The position numbers were made by a program, and so were the translations under genes. The notes under the pieces are model-generated. The model was not told the origin of the DNA. It saw only the letters and a list, made by a program, of their open reading frames with translations, and searched no databases. This document shows, one piece after another, positions 1 through 9,504 of a DNA stretch of 64,000 nt. Position 1 is the first letter of the stretch. Every line of letters starts with the position of its first letter. Source of the stretch: Pseudomonadota bacterium (GTDB lineage Bacteria > Bdellovibrionota > UBA1018 > CAIMNF01); the NCBI GenBank assembly GCA_027486675.1, contig JAIXOQ010000031.1:1-64000 (forward strand), given 5' to 3'.

Positions 1-1
1 C

Positions 2-73
2 GGACTCGAACAAAAGCTCGATCTCTTCTTTAAACTCTTAAAACAGGGAAAAAGCGGAAGGAAAGCGGCCTGA
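2..73 (+). CDS. C-terminal fragment of a CDS entering from the left edge (GLEQKLDLFFKLLKQGKSGRKAA*)
   Basis: Open in frame 2 from the window edge to TGA at 71-73; too short to identify. Confidence 0.35.
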   Translation, partial: GLEQKLDLFFKLLKQGKSGRKAA

Positions 74-162
74 TTTAACGCCCTGCAGCTCGGTATCACT
101 CTTCAATGAGGTAATACGCAAATAGTTGATTTAAACACTTTTTATGCTACAATCCCGTCCGT

Positions 163-1518
163 ATGCGTCTAAAGGTCACAATATTGCTCTGGGCGGCCGT
201 TTTAGGGCCGCTTCATAGCCATGCAAGGTCGCTCTGTGACGCAGCAGAGGGCAAGCACGTCGCGATTGTGGATGCTATCTCTACAATGGCAGGCTTCCCC
301 GAACACCTGTTTAAGCGTGGGCTTGGGACTGTGCGTGTTTGGTCTGGACCGAGGGATGCACTTCCCGAATGGTTTGATGAGCCTGGTGCAGATGACCTCT
401 TTTTTGACGGCGATCTTAAGAAGTTAGCGGGTGCACTGAAGAATCGGGGCATCACCGGGGTCGTCTCGGGTTCCGATCAAGGCAATCCATTAGCGCAGGA
501 GTTAGCCGCAGCTCTAGGGCTGCCAGGAAATGATCCAAACATAGCCCGTCTTCTGCGGGACAAGTACGAGCAGATTCTACTTCTGAAAAAGGCGGGAGTG
601 CCAGTCGGTGATGCGATTAAAACTGCGGATGTGGACGAAGCAATCGCGTTTCAAAAGAGACTCAATCAATGGCCTGTTTTTGTGAAACCTACAAACACTT
701 CGGGTGGTCAGGGAGCGGGCCACTACTATAACAAAAGAGATTTACGTAAGGCTTTTAAGACTTGGATCGGCAAAGTCAATTCGGATGGGAATATAAACGA
801 CGCTCTGATCGTTATGGCCGATTTAAGTGCCACCCCTGGTTCGATTGAATACGTCTTAAATTTTACAAGTCAAAATGGAGTTCATATCCTGGAGAGTGCT
901 GCACGCTACACCAAGGTGCATGTAAAGAATCCTGGTGGTGGTTATTCCCCGGTTTATGAATCTAAGGATCTTTTAGAGCCTGCTAGTGTTCCGGCAGATT
1001 TGAAAAGCTATGGGTTGAATGTCCTCCACGCCTTTGGCCTGAAAGAGGGAGCCTCCCACCTAGAGATCTTTCGCAATCCGACCATCGATGGCCCAGGGAG
1101 AAATTTGTTGGTGGAGCTCAATCCTCGAATCGCGGGCGGGAAGTCCGCAGACTTGATTGAAATGGCGGCGGGTGAGAACTCGCTCGCAATATTGGCTGAA
1201 GCTCTGAGTCGGGATCCCTCATTCCGCACACGAGAAGGACGCATAGGGCCTAAACTCTTACCTGCGCGGAAGATCTGGCTCAGATATGATGTGGACGGAA
1301 CCGTGACCGAACATAAGTTTCTTGAGGAGTTGGCGAAGTTGCCCTCATTAAAGAAGTACTTCTTAACTCCTGTAAATGGTCGTGTGATTAAAACTTACGA
1401 TCTCGACGGCCACCCAGGATGGTTCTTTCTGGTGCACAAAGACTGGGCGCAGATCGAAAAGGATACGCAAGTGATCATGGATCTACAGCGGGAGGGCTTT
1501 TTTCGTCTTTCGCGTTAG
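163..1518 (+). CDS. ATP-grasp domain protein with apparent N-terminal signal peptide
   Basis: 451-aa ORF; N-term MRLKVTILLWAAVLGPLHSHARS looks like a Sec signal; WPVFVKPTNTSGGQGAG and LLVELNPRIAGG resemble ATP-grasp motifs. Confidence 0.75.
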   Translation: MRLKVTILLWAAVLGPLHSHARSLCDAAEGKHVAIVDAISTMAGFPEHLFKRGLGTVRVWSGPRDALPEWFDEPGADDLFFDGDLKKLAGALKNRGITGVVSGSDQGNPLAQELAAALGLPGNDPNIARLLRDKYEQILLLKKAGVPVGDAIKTADVDEAIAFQKRLNQWPVFVKPTNTSGGQGAGHYYNKRDLRKAFKTWIGKVNSDGNINDALIVMADLSATPGSIEYVLNFTSQNGVHILESAARYTKVHVKNPGGGYSPVYESKDLLEPASVPADLKSYGLNVLHAFGLKEGASHLEIFRNPTIDGPGRNLLVELNPRIAGGKSADLIEMAAGENSLAILAEALSRDPSFRTREGRIGPKLLPARKIWLRYDVDGTVTEHKFLEELAKLPSLKKYFLTPVNGRVIKTYDLDGHPGWFFLVHKDWAQIEKDTQVIMDLQREGFFRLSR

Positions 1519-1562
1519 AGTTCCCATGATTCCTGGGGTGAGTCGTAGCAGTAGTGCTCACG

Positions 1563-1586
1563 AAAAACCCGGCCGGCAGGGTTTTT
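1563..1586. terminator. Rho-independent, possibly bidirectional terminator
   Basis: aaaaaccc-ggccggca-gggttttt hairpin with A/T tails just downstream of the ATP-grasp CDS. Confidence 0.7.
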
Positions 1587-1645
1587 ATCTTCTCTTAAAA
1601 TTTTTTATTGACGACTCTTAGGGTGAATACTTTTTTGAGTTTGAG

Positions 1646-2620
1646 ATGAATCAAAAAACATCCGATACCAGCCAAAAATATGATCATTTCCCGCTCAACG
1701 ATCGTGAACTCTTGCATGTGACCTTTGCACTATCCCGGATCGAGCGGCGTGCGACTGCGACACTGGTTGCTCATCTGGAAGAGGTAGATCGAAGAAAGGC
1801 TTACGCACTTTTGTCTTATCCTAGTCTGTTTGAATATGTGCTGAAGGAGCTTGGCTTTTCTGAATCCTCTGCCTATGAACGCATCAGTGCGATGCGGCTT
1901 GCCCAACAAAATGAAAAAGCAAAACAGCTGATCGCGGCAGGGAGCCTCACTTTGACCGGGGCCACTCAGATTCAAAGATTCCTAAAAGAAGAAAAATCGG
2001 CGGGAAATGAGCTGAGTCCGGAGAGTCAGAATGAGCTTCTGACTGCCATTGCGGGGGAATCAAAGAGAGAGACCGAGAAAATCTTGTTATCGAAGTCCTC
2101 AGCGCCTGAAACAACCGGCCTCAAAGAATCCACCCGAGTTGCGACGCTGACGCACACGGAGGTGAAATTTTTCCTAGATGTAGACGGAATGAATCTACTC
2201 AACCGAGCTCGCGAGTTGCTGAGAGCTGATTCGGCGGTAGATCTTTTTACCCAGGCGCTTCAGGTGCTGATCGAAAAGAAAGAGCGAAGTCTTGGGAAGA
2301 TGGAGCCAAACAAAACCCCGGCTCAAACAGAAAAATCCCGTCCAGACGGAAAAATATCCTCTAACTTACGGTTCATTCCGCTCCAATTCAAACGCCAGAT
2401 CCACGCTAGATCGGGTGGACAGTGCGAATACATCGCGCCACTGACAAAGAGGCGCTGCACTTCAAAGGCACATTTGCAGGTCGATCATCAGACGCCTCTT
2501 GCACTGGCTGGACAAACAGAACCCAAAAACCTACGTCATTTGTGTCAGGCACATAATTTAAAGGCCGCAATCGATCTGGGGCTACTGCCATTGAAGCAAA
2601 TAATCAGGGGTGACCTGTGA
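1646..2620 (+). CDS. HNH endonuclease domain protein (paralogue of 44404-45477)
   Basis: C-terminal CEYIAPLTKRRCTSKAHLQVDHQTPLALAGQTEPKNLRHLCQAHN = HNH signature; helical N-terminal region. Confidence 0.8.
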   Translation: MNQKTSDTSQKYDHFPLNDRELLHVTFALSRIERRATATLVAHLEEVDRRKAYALLSYPSLFEYVLKELGFSESSAYERISAMRLAQQNEKAKQLIAAGSLTLTGATQIQRFLKEEKSAGNELSPESQNELLTAIAGESKRETEKILLSKSSAPETTGLKESTRVATLTHTEVKFFLDVDGMNLLNRARELLRADSAVDLFTQALQVLIEKKERSLGKMEPNKTPAQTEKSRPDGKISSNLRFIPLQFKRQIHARSGGQCEYIAPLTKRRCTSKAHLQVDHQTPLALAGQTEPKNLRHLCQAHNLKAAIDLGLLPLKQIIRGDL

Positions 2621-2648
2621 ATCTAGGGCACTAATCGTTTCGTCGCTG

Positions 2649-3770
2649 TCATTCCTTCACGATGTCATCGCAAGGAGGTGGCGGCAGTTCGGAGAGGAGC
2701 GGTACCTCAGGAGCTAGCGACGCTTGAGGACGTTCAAATTTTTGTGGTTCCATCCCGTATGCTTTGGGTAGGGCTGGTTTGGATTGCGTTAGGATCTTCA
2801 AACGTTGTTCCGGCTCTCGAGTTGTTTCTGCGCCATAAAGAATAAGGGGCACGTTGCTGTCCCATTTCTGGGTCGGCATCTGGTACGTCGCGATGCGAGG
2901 CGCTTCGGGGACGAAGGTGTCCAAGAAAGAAATTTGCTGCCTTCCAAAAATTGCCTCGATCAAAAAAATTCTAAAGACAGCTTGGGTCCCGGGGTAGTTT
3001 TCAATGATCCCGGTCTGTGCATCGCGAAGGTCAATGCCCTTGTATTTTAGGATGTCGTAACTGAGATCGTACTCACTCTCCCTCCTAAACTTTCGAACCC
3101 TCTTAATTTGAAGGCTGTAGAGAACGAGTTTCTTGAGCTCTTCGTTATAGGCCAAAATGAAAAACCCCTTTCCATCGGGCCTTGGAAGAGTGCGAATGAG
3201 CTGGGCCCCTTTGAGGTCCAGGAGTTTGGGCTCTCCCTTGAAAGGGCCATAAGAGACATGAAAGTACAAACTCCGTCTTCCATTCCAATCGATCACGGAG
3301 AATAGATTGATCCTATCGCTAATGAATGCTGCATCGAGGTAGTTGCCAGACAAGATCTTGAGCCGCCCCGATTTGAGTTCGTAATATTTCTTATCCTTCA
3401 GAAGGGCATCGATTCTAAAAACATTTGTTTCAGAGTCCACACTCGTTCGGATTAAGATCGCATTCTTTGCATGCAAGCCCAGCCACGCCGAAGGAACCGA
3501 CGCAACCGGTAGATAGACGTATCCCTCTTTTCTCAAGGGGATCGAAGTGTCACTGATTTCGGTCGGCACTAAGCGGAGTGGTGGAAATCCGTTTGGCCCA
3601 AAAGCGAGCGTGAAGAGCTCAGGCTTAGGGCCCTTCTTTTTACTGCCTGCGTACACGAAAACCTTCGCCGAGGACGAAGTAGGACAGAAGGTCTGCAGCA
3701 CTGTAGCTAGAACTAGGAAGAAAGGGAGGGTGAAGCCTACGTGTTTCACAGATTTTAAGGAACCTAACAT
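2649..3770 (-). CDS. Conserved hypothetical exported protein
   Basis: 373-aa ORF, N-terminal hydrophobic segment; no recognised domain. Confidence 0.65.
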   Translation of the reverse strand: MLGSLKSVKHVGFTLPFFLVLATVLQTFCPTSSSAKVFVYAGSKKKGPKPELFTLAFGPNGFPPLRLVPTEISDTSIPLRKEGYVYLPVASVPSAWLGLHAKNAILIRTSVDSETNVFRIDALLKDKKYYELKSGRLKILSGNYLDAAFISDRINLFSVIDWNGRRSLYFHVSYGPFKGEPKLLDLKGAQLIRTLPRPDGKGFFILAYNEELKKLVLYSLQIKRVRKFRRESEYDLSYDILKYKGIDLRDAQTGIIENYPGTQAVFRIFLIEAIFGRQQISFLDTFVPEAPRIATYQMPTQKWDSNVPLILYGAETTREPEQRLKILTQSKPALPKAYGMEPQKFERPQASLAPEVPLLSELPPPPCDDIVKE

Positions 3771-3803
3771 GGACTTAGTGTTAAGTCTCTGCCGGTCGGG
3801 ATT

Positions 3804-3831
3804 TATAATCCTCTATTGAGAACGATTCTCA
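3804..3831 (+). promoter_or_regulatory. Putative promoter -10 (TATAAT, 3804-3809) followed by Fur-box-like palindrome TGAGAACGATTCTCA (3817-3831)
   Basis: 15-nt near-perfect palindrome of the TGAnAAT-n-ATTnTCA type; GAGAACGATTCTCATTAAT matches the classical 19-bp Fur consensus at 14/19 by manual alignment. Confidence 0.6.
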
Positions 3832-3865
3832 TTAATTGTAAACTGATTTATAGGAGGAACATCCC

Positions 3866-3991
3866 ATGACGCGTTCTTTGAAGGTCTTGCCGAAAGAAAT
3901 ACCTGAGTTACCTAGAGAATGGACGGAAGAGGCTGTGGCGGCCTTCATCGCCGCAGTGGTGCGGGCTTCAGAAGGCATCCAGCAAGAGTAG
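3866..3991 (+). CDS. Small protein, 41 aa: MTRSLKVLPKEIPELPREWTEEAVAAFIAAVVRASEGIQQE
   Basis: ATG preceded by strong Shine-Dalgarno (taggaggaacatcccatg) with upstream -10 and Fur-box-like site; below the ORF-track length cutoff. Confidence 0.6.
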   Translation: MTRSLKVLPKEIPELPREWTEEAVAAFIAAVVRASEGIQQE

Positions 3992-4008
3992 CAATCCCTC
4001 CCCCGATT

Positions 4009-6318
4009 CTACTTTGCCGCGGTTGCAGCATTCTCAAACGAATCGGCACAGGTCGCCTCAAAGCGGTCCTCCTGTGACGCGATGATTTTCTCGATCACAA
4101 CTTGGGATTCGGAACAGCCCGATTTTGCGCGTTGTCCTGTGTGGGCGTCTAACCTCGCTTCAATGAGATGTTCACTGACTTCAAATGGGAGGGGTGGTTC
4201 ATCTCGAAGTGATGTATTCATCGCGCGTATCCAAATGGGTAATGCTGCATTCGCGCCCGTCAGCTTAAGACTTTTTTTCGCAGCTGTTCCTTGGTCAAAG
4301 CCTATCCACAAAACAGTCAGTAACTGAGGCGTGTACCCCGCAAACCAAGCGTCTCGGTATTCATTGGTGGTCCCTGTTTTTCCTGCAGCTGGCCGATCAA
4401 AGCCCATCGAGCCTGCAGCCCTTGCTGTTCCGTCTTGAAACACATCTTGCATAAGATCAGTCATGAGATCCGCAACACCGGGTTCAATCCGTTCACGCGG
4501 ATCGAATTCCCGTGTGTAAAGGCTTTGTCCTGTGGGTTCAGTGATCGAAAGCACGACACTTAAAGAGTCACGTCTGCCATGGTTGGCGAGAGTTGTGTAT
4601 GCGCTTGCAACCTCGATCGGACTCAATTCCGCTGCGCCTAAAGAAAGTGAAGGAATCGGTTGTAGAGTTGATTTGATCCCTAAGTCATTCGCCGTGTCGA
4701 TCACACTTTGAATGCCTATGATCTTCGTCAGCTGGGCTGCAGTTGTATTGATCGATCGCGCTAGAGACTTTCTAAGCGGAATCCAACCCAAGCTTTCTTT
4801 GTCATAGTTTTTTGGCTTCCAGGCGGGCTTCTTTGGGTCGTACACCCAGCTCCAAGAGTGGTCTTCGATCGGATAGGCTGCTGTGATCAGGCGATTCTTT
4901 CCATCTCCCGGCGTTCGCAGTGCTGCCGCATACACAATCGGCTTAAAGACCGAACCCACTTGCCTCTTCATATTGAGCACTCGGTTGAAGTTGGTCTGGC
5001 TGTAGTTTCTGCCGCCGATTAAAGATCGAATCGTGCCTTGTTGCGGATCCACACTGACGAGTGCTGCCTGCAAGGGGGTAGATGCATCGATCGCGAATTT
5101 CTTTTCTAATTCAGCAAGTCCGTTCCCTATGATCTCTTGAGTCGAAGCGTTCGCCTCCAGATCCAAACTAGTGTAGATCCTAAACCCTGCGTGATCGATC
5201 TCCGATTCACTGAAAGTTCCCTCTAAAACTCGATGGACCTCAGCTCTCACAAAGTCTACGTAATAGGGAGCTCGATTACTGGCCTGAGGCGGCGGCGCCA
5301 ATCGTATCGGATCACGCAGGGCTTGGTCGTAGGCATTCTGTTCAATGCGCCCGGTCGCGAGCATCCTTTCTAAGACATATCTCTGCCTCGTCTTTGCGCG
5401 CTCAAGATATTTGTGTGGATTGTAAAAGGCAGGGCCCTTGATCAACGCAACCATGAGTGCGATTTCACCTTTATTTAGGTCCCGGACGGACTTTCCGAAA
5501 AAGTGTTTAGCGCCTTCGGCGACTCCTCGGACTTCCAGCGCACCGATCTGTCCCAAGTAAACTTCGTTCAGATAGCGCTCTAAGATCTGTCGCTTCGTAA
5601 ACTGGAGTTCTAAGATCGGCGCTAAGAAGAGCTCATTTACTTTAAGAAAAACATTTCGCCCTCGTCGATCGATGAGGTTTTTGACGAGTTGTTGGGTGAT
5701 CGTGCTGCCGCCTTGCGAAAAGCTCAATGTTCTCAAATTGACCCACATTGCTCGTAAAAAACCTCTGGGATCGATGCCAAAATGATCGTAAAAATGTTGA
5801 TCTTCAGCAGCGACAATCGCGTCTCCAATAAATTTAGGAACAGAAGAGAGAAGCACAGGTTCTCTGATCCTGGTGTCGGAAGCCTCCCCGGAAAGAGTGG
5901 CGACGAGTTCCGGTTCGAGGTATAGATCGGGCAATTGATCTAACTCGGTCTTGATTTCTGTGAGCTCTGCGTTTGATTCGGCGGATGAAAACAAAAGCTG
6001 AACGGTTTTTCCCATGGCGCCAAAGGTCGGGTGCTTTTCGGGAAGGAGTTCTTCCGGGTAGTCGAGCTCATGGAGTGTGATTTGAAGTGCCTGAGCATCC
6101 GGCTTGATGTCATAGCTCAGCGCTCTCAGCTTTCGCTCTACAGTGCTTCTGCTTTGGCCTGGGTGGAGGCGGGTCACACTTGCATAGACGCGAGTAGGCA
6201 GCTGATCCGGAATCGACTGGAAGGCCACGCTGACCTGCCGGTAGAGAATCACAAATATAGTGCCGAAGGCGAGCGCCAGGATCACTAAGCCAATCGCTAA
6301 CAGGCGGGATCTTTTCAT
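4009..6318 (-). CDS. mrcB: Class A penicillin-binding protein, PBP1B-like (GT51 transglycosylase + transpeptidase)
   Basis: AAEDQHFYDHFGIDPRGFLRA, QGGSTITQQLVKN (GT51) and SVFKP, SINTTAAQL, GKTGTTNEYRDAWFAGYTP (transpeptidase); N-terminal UB2H-like region. Confidence 0.9.
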   Translation of the reverse strand: MKRSRLLAIGLVILALAFGTIFVILYRQVSVAFQSIPDQLPTRVYASVTRLHPGQSRSTVERKLRALSYDIKPDAQALQITLHELDYPEELLPEKHPTFGAMGKTVQLLFSSAESNAELTEIKTELDQLPDLYLEPELVATLSGEASDTRIREPVLLSSVPKFIGDAIVAAEDQHFYDHFGIDPRGFLRAMWVNLRTLSFSQGGSTITQQLVKNLIDRRGRNVFLKVNELFLAPILELQFTKRQILERYLNEVYLGQIGALEVRGVAEGAKHFFGKSVRDLNKGEIALMVALIKGPAFYNPHKYLERAKTRQRYVLERMLATGRIEQNAYDQALRDPIRLAPPPQASNRAPYYVDFVRAEVHRVLEGTFSESEIDHAGFRIYTSLDLEANASTQEIIGNGLAELEKKFAIDASTPLQAALVSVDPQQGTIRSLIGGRNYSQTNFNRVLNMKRQVGSVFKPIVYAAALRTPGDGKNRLITAAYPIEDHSWSWVYDPKKPAWKPKNYDKESLGWIPLRKSLARSINTTAAQLTKIIGIQSVIDTANDLGIKSTLQPIPSLSLGAAELSPIEVASAYTTLANHGRRDSLSVVLSITEPTGQSLYTREFDPRERIEPGVADLMTDLMQDVFQDGTARAAGSMGFDRPAAGKTGTTNEYRDAWFAGYTPQLLTVLWIGFDQGTAAKKSLKLTGANAALPIWIRAMNTSLRDEPPLPFEVSEHLIEARLDAHTGQRAKSGCSESQVVIEKIIASQEDRFEATCADSFENAATAAK

Positions 6319-6397
6319 GTTTTACCCTTGACTCTCACGTTATGCGCCTCGTACACCAAAACAAAGATCCTAGTCGGTCGAGAGAGGTTTTCCAAAA

Positions 6398-7888
6398 ATG
6401 ATTCAATGGTTTACGGTGCTTGCTGCTTTTTCTTCGATCTCTGCTCACGCTCTCGATTTGGACTGGCATGGACAGTTCCGAGCTGAGACGAACTGGCTCT
6501 ATGGTTATTCCCATGGTGCAGTTGGACAGCCTAACGCCGCGACCGACAACGGATATTTCATACCGAACAACGGAGAATCACCTGCCAGCTTTCAGAACTT
6601 ATTCTTTAAGCTCAATCCAGACGTCCTTGTGAACGACAACGTCACGATACATAGCGAGTTCTGGCTAGGTGCCCCTGACAGCAGCTTTTTCGGGAGCAAC
6701 GCTTCATCGCAATTTTCTGATCGGCAGTATACTTCGAGTCAGACCGGCAACGCGGTCATCAGTGCTCGTCGGTTTTGGGCCGATATCGTCACCGATTACG
6801 GTTTGTTTTCTGTAGGGCGTGCACCTCTTCACTGGGGAATGGGCCTGGTCTGGAATCAAGGAAACGGTGACTTTGATCGTTTTCCCTCCAGCGGGGATAC
6901 AGTACGTTTCATGACGAAGTTCGGCTCGTTTCGGTTTGTTCCGGCCTTCACCAAGTATCGCGTAGGGTCGAACTTGGGAGGGTCGTTTGACTCCACCAGT
7001 GGAAGCACAGTTTCGGGATCATCTGGGATGGCTGATTACTCCTTGCAGCTGACCTACGACAATATAGACGAACAACTCCAGCTGGGTGTTATGTTCCTGC
7101 GCCGTCTTGCCGGTCAGAATCAAGATTCAACCACAGGCAGCTTAAATCCACTGGGGACCACCTCGGGTCAAGTGGCTGGCATGAACTACAATATCTGGGA
7201 CTTCTATTTTAAGAAGACCGTGGGTTACGTCGATTTTGCAGTAGAGGCACCTCTCACAAGTGGAAAGATTGGTGGAGCCCAATACAGTTCGGTCGCGTTT
7301 GCGGGAGAGATGAAGGCGCGGCTTGGGGATCGTTGGATGACCAAGGTTCGGGCGGGTCAGGCAGACGGACAGGAAAATGTGCCTGCAGGCGGCACCGCTT
7401 CGAAGATCACGCTCTTTTCTTTTCACCCAGATTATCGACCAGGATTCTTGATGTTTAATTACAACCCGCGGGCATTTTCAAATGCGCTCGGGAGCACAGG
7501 CTTGTCTCCATACGACTCACCGGTGACGAATGCTCGGTTCTTAAACTTCGAAGGCTCTTATAGTGTGACGAAGTGGGAATACAAAACCATGTTCACGATT
7601 GCTCAAGCGATTAGCACAGCATCGGATGAGGGCGGGTCATCGTATTACAATAGCTTTACCCGCCAACTGGAGACGGTTGCAGCGGGTGCTAAAAAACAAG
7701 ACAGTTCCATGGGTTTTGAAGTCGACACGGGAGTCGGCTATCAATGGGATGAGGCAACACGGTTAAATTTTATGACTGGGCTTTATTTCCCGGGTGCGTT
7801 CTACAAGTTCTCCAACAATGCAGATGGATCAGAAAACGCGCTTAAGACGGTCTGGGGTACGAACTTCCAGCTGAGCGTCAAATTCTAA
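6398..7888 (+). CDS. Predicted outer-membrane beta-barrel/porin-like protein
   Basis: 496 aa, signal peptide (IQWFTVLAAFSSISAHA), alternating aromatic/polar strands, C-terminal Phe (SVKF). Confidence 0.65.
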   Translation: MIQWFTVLAAFSSISAHALDLDWHGQFRAETNWLYGYSHGAVGQPNAATDNGYFIPNNGESPASFQNLFFKLNPDVLVNDNVTIHSEFWLGAPDSSFFGSNASSQFSDRQYTSSQTGNAVISARRFWADIVTDYGLFSVGRAPLHWGMGLVWNQGNGDFDRFPSSGDTVRFMTKFGSFRFVPAFTKYRVGSNLGGSFDSTSGSTVSGSSGMADYSLQLTYDNIDEQLQLGVMFLRRLAGQNQDSTTGSLNPLGTTSGQVAGMNYNIWDFYFKKTVGYVDFAVEAPLTSGKIGGAQYSSVAFAGEMKARLGDRWMTKVRAGQADGQENVPAGGTASKITLFSFHPDYRPGFLMFNYNPRAFSNALGSTGLSPYDSPVTNARFLNFEGSYSVTKWEYKTMFTIAQAISTASDEGGSSYYNSFTRQLETVAAGAKKQDSSMGFEVDTGVGYQWDEATRLNFMTGLYFPGAFYKFSNNADGSENALKTVWGTNFQLSVKF

Positions 7889-7890
7889 GT

Positions 7891-8376
7891 CTACTGCAGC
7901 AGGAAGTCTGTGAAGTAGATATCGAGCACTATCGGTCCACCCAGGATCTCGTTGGTGGCATCGATGATCTGGGACCGAAAAATATATCGCCCTTGAACCT
8001 GATTCAGTTCATCAAACTTCTTTTTACTCAAAGTGGAGTTGATCTTATCCAAGATCACGGGCTTTAGGCGGTCGAAATTGTCCTTTTCCTTTTCATCCAC
8101 CAGTTCAAGGGTGAGACCCATTTGCACGTAGTGAGTTCGCTCCTTTCCCTTTTCGCTGTAAGGGTCAAGGTTTGCTGTGATCGGCTCTAAGGGCAGAAGA
8201 ATGCGTTTACCTTCGGTGGTCGCAGCCTTCTCTGAGGCAGCGACTAACTTTTCTCGCTCCTTATTCTCCACAATTTTTGGCCTCTTAAAAATCAAGGCTG
8301 TGAATATGAAAAGACCTAAGACCGCGAGGGTCACTACCGTGTTTAGAATCTTTATGATCTGGCCGAGCTTCCCCAT
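7891..8376 (-). CDS. fliL: Flagellar basal-body-associated FliL-like protein
   Basis: Single N-terminal TM, short periplasmic domain ending LDIYFTDFLLQ, KPVILDKINSTLS typical of FliL. Confidence 0.7.
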   Translation of the reverse strand: MGKLGQIIKILNTVVTLAVLGLFIFTALIFKRPKIVENKEREKLVAASEKAATTEGKRILLPLEPITANLDPYSEKGKERTHYVQMGLTLELVDEKEKDNFDRLKPVILDKINSTLSKKKFDELNQVQGRYIFRSQIIDATNEILGGPIVLDIYFTDFLLQ

Positions 8377-8388
8377 GTCCTCTCAAGT

Positions 8389-9495
8389 CTAAAGCTTGAG
8401 TGGCTCGAACGGCAATCCGAGATCCTTTGCAACCTGAGCATAGACCAACTTTCCATTCGCGATGTTCACGCCCTTTCGGAGTGCTGTGTCCTTCGTTACG
8501 GCTTCTTTCCATCCCAAGTTGGCAATCATTTGAGCATACCGGAGAGTCACGTTGGTGAGCGCGTAGGTCGAGGTGCGTGGGACCGCTCCCGGCATGTTCG
8601 GGACAGCATAATGAATGATGTTATCGACCACGTAGGTTGGGTGTTCATGGGACGTTGGGTGGCAAGTTTCTACAGCACCGCCTTGATCCACTGCAACGTC
8701 GATGATTACGCCGCCGGGTTGCATGCGTGACACCATGTCTTTTGTCACTAATTTCGGCGCTTTTGCCCCTGGGACTAGAATTGCACTGATCACAAGGTCA
8801 GCGTTTACAACCGTACGTTCGATTTGCTCAGCATTGGAATACAGGGTTTGAATTGTGTTTCCAAAGATATCGCTGATGTATTCCAGTCGATCGAGGTTGA
8901 TGTCTAAAATCGATACGTTTGCGCCTAAGCCCACAGCGATCTTCGCCGCATGCATTCCGACCACTCCGGCCCCTAGGATCACAACGTTTGCGCGCTGCAC
9001 GCCAGTCACGCCGCCTAAAAGCATGCCTTTGCCGCCATTGTCTTTTTGCAGGTAAGTTGCGCCAATCTGGGTTGCCATCCGGCCGGCCACGGCACTCATC
9101 GGAGCTAAGAGGGGCAGAGAGCCGTCATCGGGCTGAATGGTTTCGTAGGCGATGCCAATGATCTTGCGATCTAAGAGGGCACGTGTGAGCTTTTCTTCCG
9201 CTGCAAGGTGCAGATACGTGTAAAGAATCTGGCCTTCTTTTAATAGGTCATACTCTTCAGGGAGGGGCTCTTTCACTTTGACGATCATCTCGCTCTTGGA
9301 ATAGACATCTTTTGCAGTGGCTACGATGTTCGCGCCTGAGGCTGCGTATTGTTGATCCGTGATCCCGGCCCCGATGCCTGCACCCGATTGTATGAGGACT
9401 TGGTGCCCACTTTGAGTCAGTGCGCGTACTCCTGCGATGACCATGCCGACGCGATTCTCTTTATTCTTAATTTCTTTAGGTACGCCGATAATCAT
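8389..9495 (-). CDS. ald: Alanine dehydrogenase
   Basis: MIIGVPKEIKNKENRVGM, VVILGAGVVGMHAAKIAVGLGANVSILD, DVAVDQGGAVETCHPTSH. Confidence 0.95.
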   Translation of the reverse strand: MIIGVPKEIKNKENRVGMVIAGVRALTQSGHQVLIQSGAGIGAGITDQQYAASGANIVATAKDVYSKSEMIVKVKEPLPEEYDLLKEGQILYTYLHLAAEEKLTRALLDRKIIGIAYETIQPDDGSLPLLAPMSAVAGRMATQIGATYLQKDNGGKGMLLGGVTGVQRANVVILGAGVVGMHAAKIAVGLGANVSILDINLDRLEYISDIFGNTIQTLYSNAEQIERTVVNADLVISAILVPGAKAPKLVTKDMVSRMQPGGVIIDVAVDQGGAVETCHPTSHEHPTYVVDNIIHYAVPNMPGAVPRTSTYALTNVTLRYAQMIANLGWKEAVTKDTALRKGVNIANGKLVYAQVAKDLGLPFEPLKL

Positions 9496-9504
9496 AAAAG
9501 TCCT

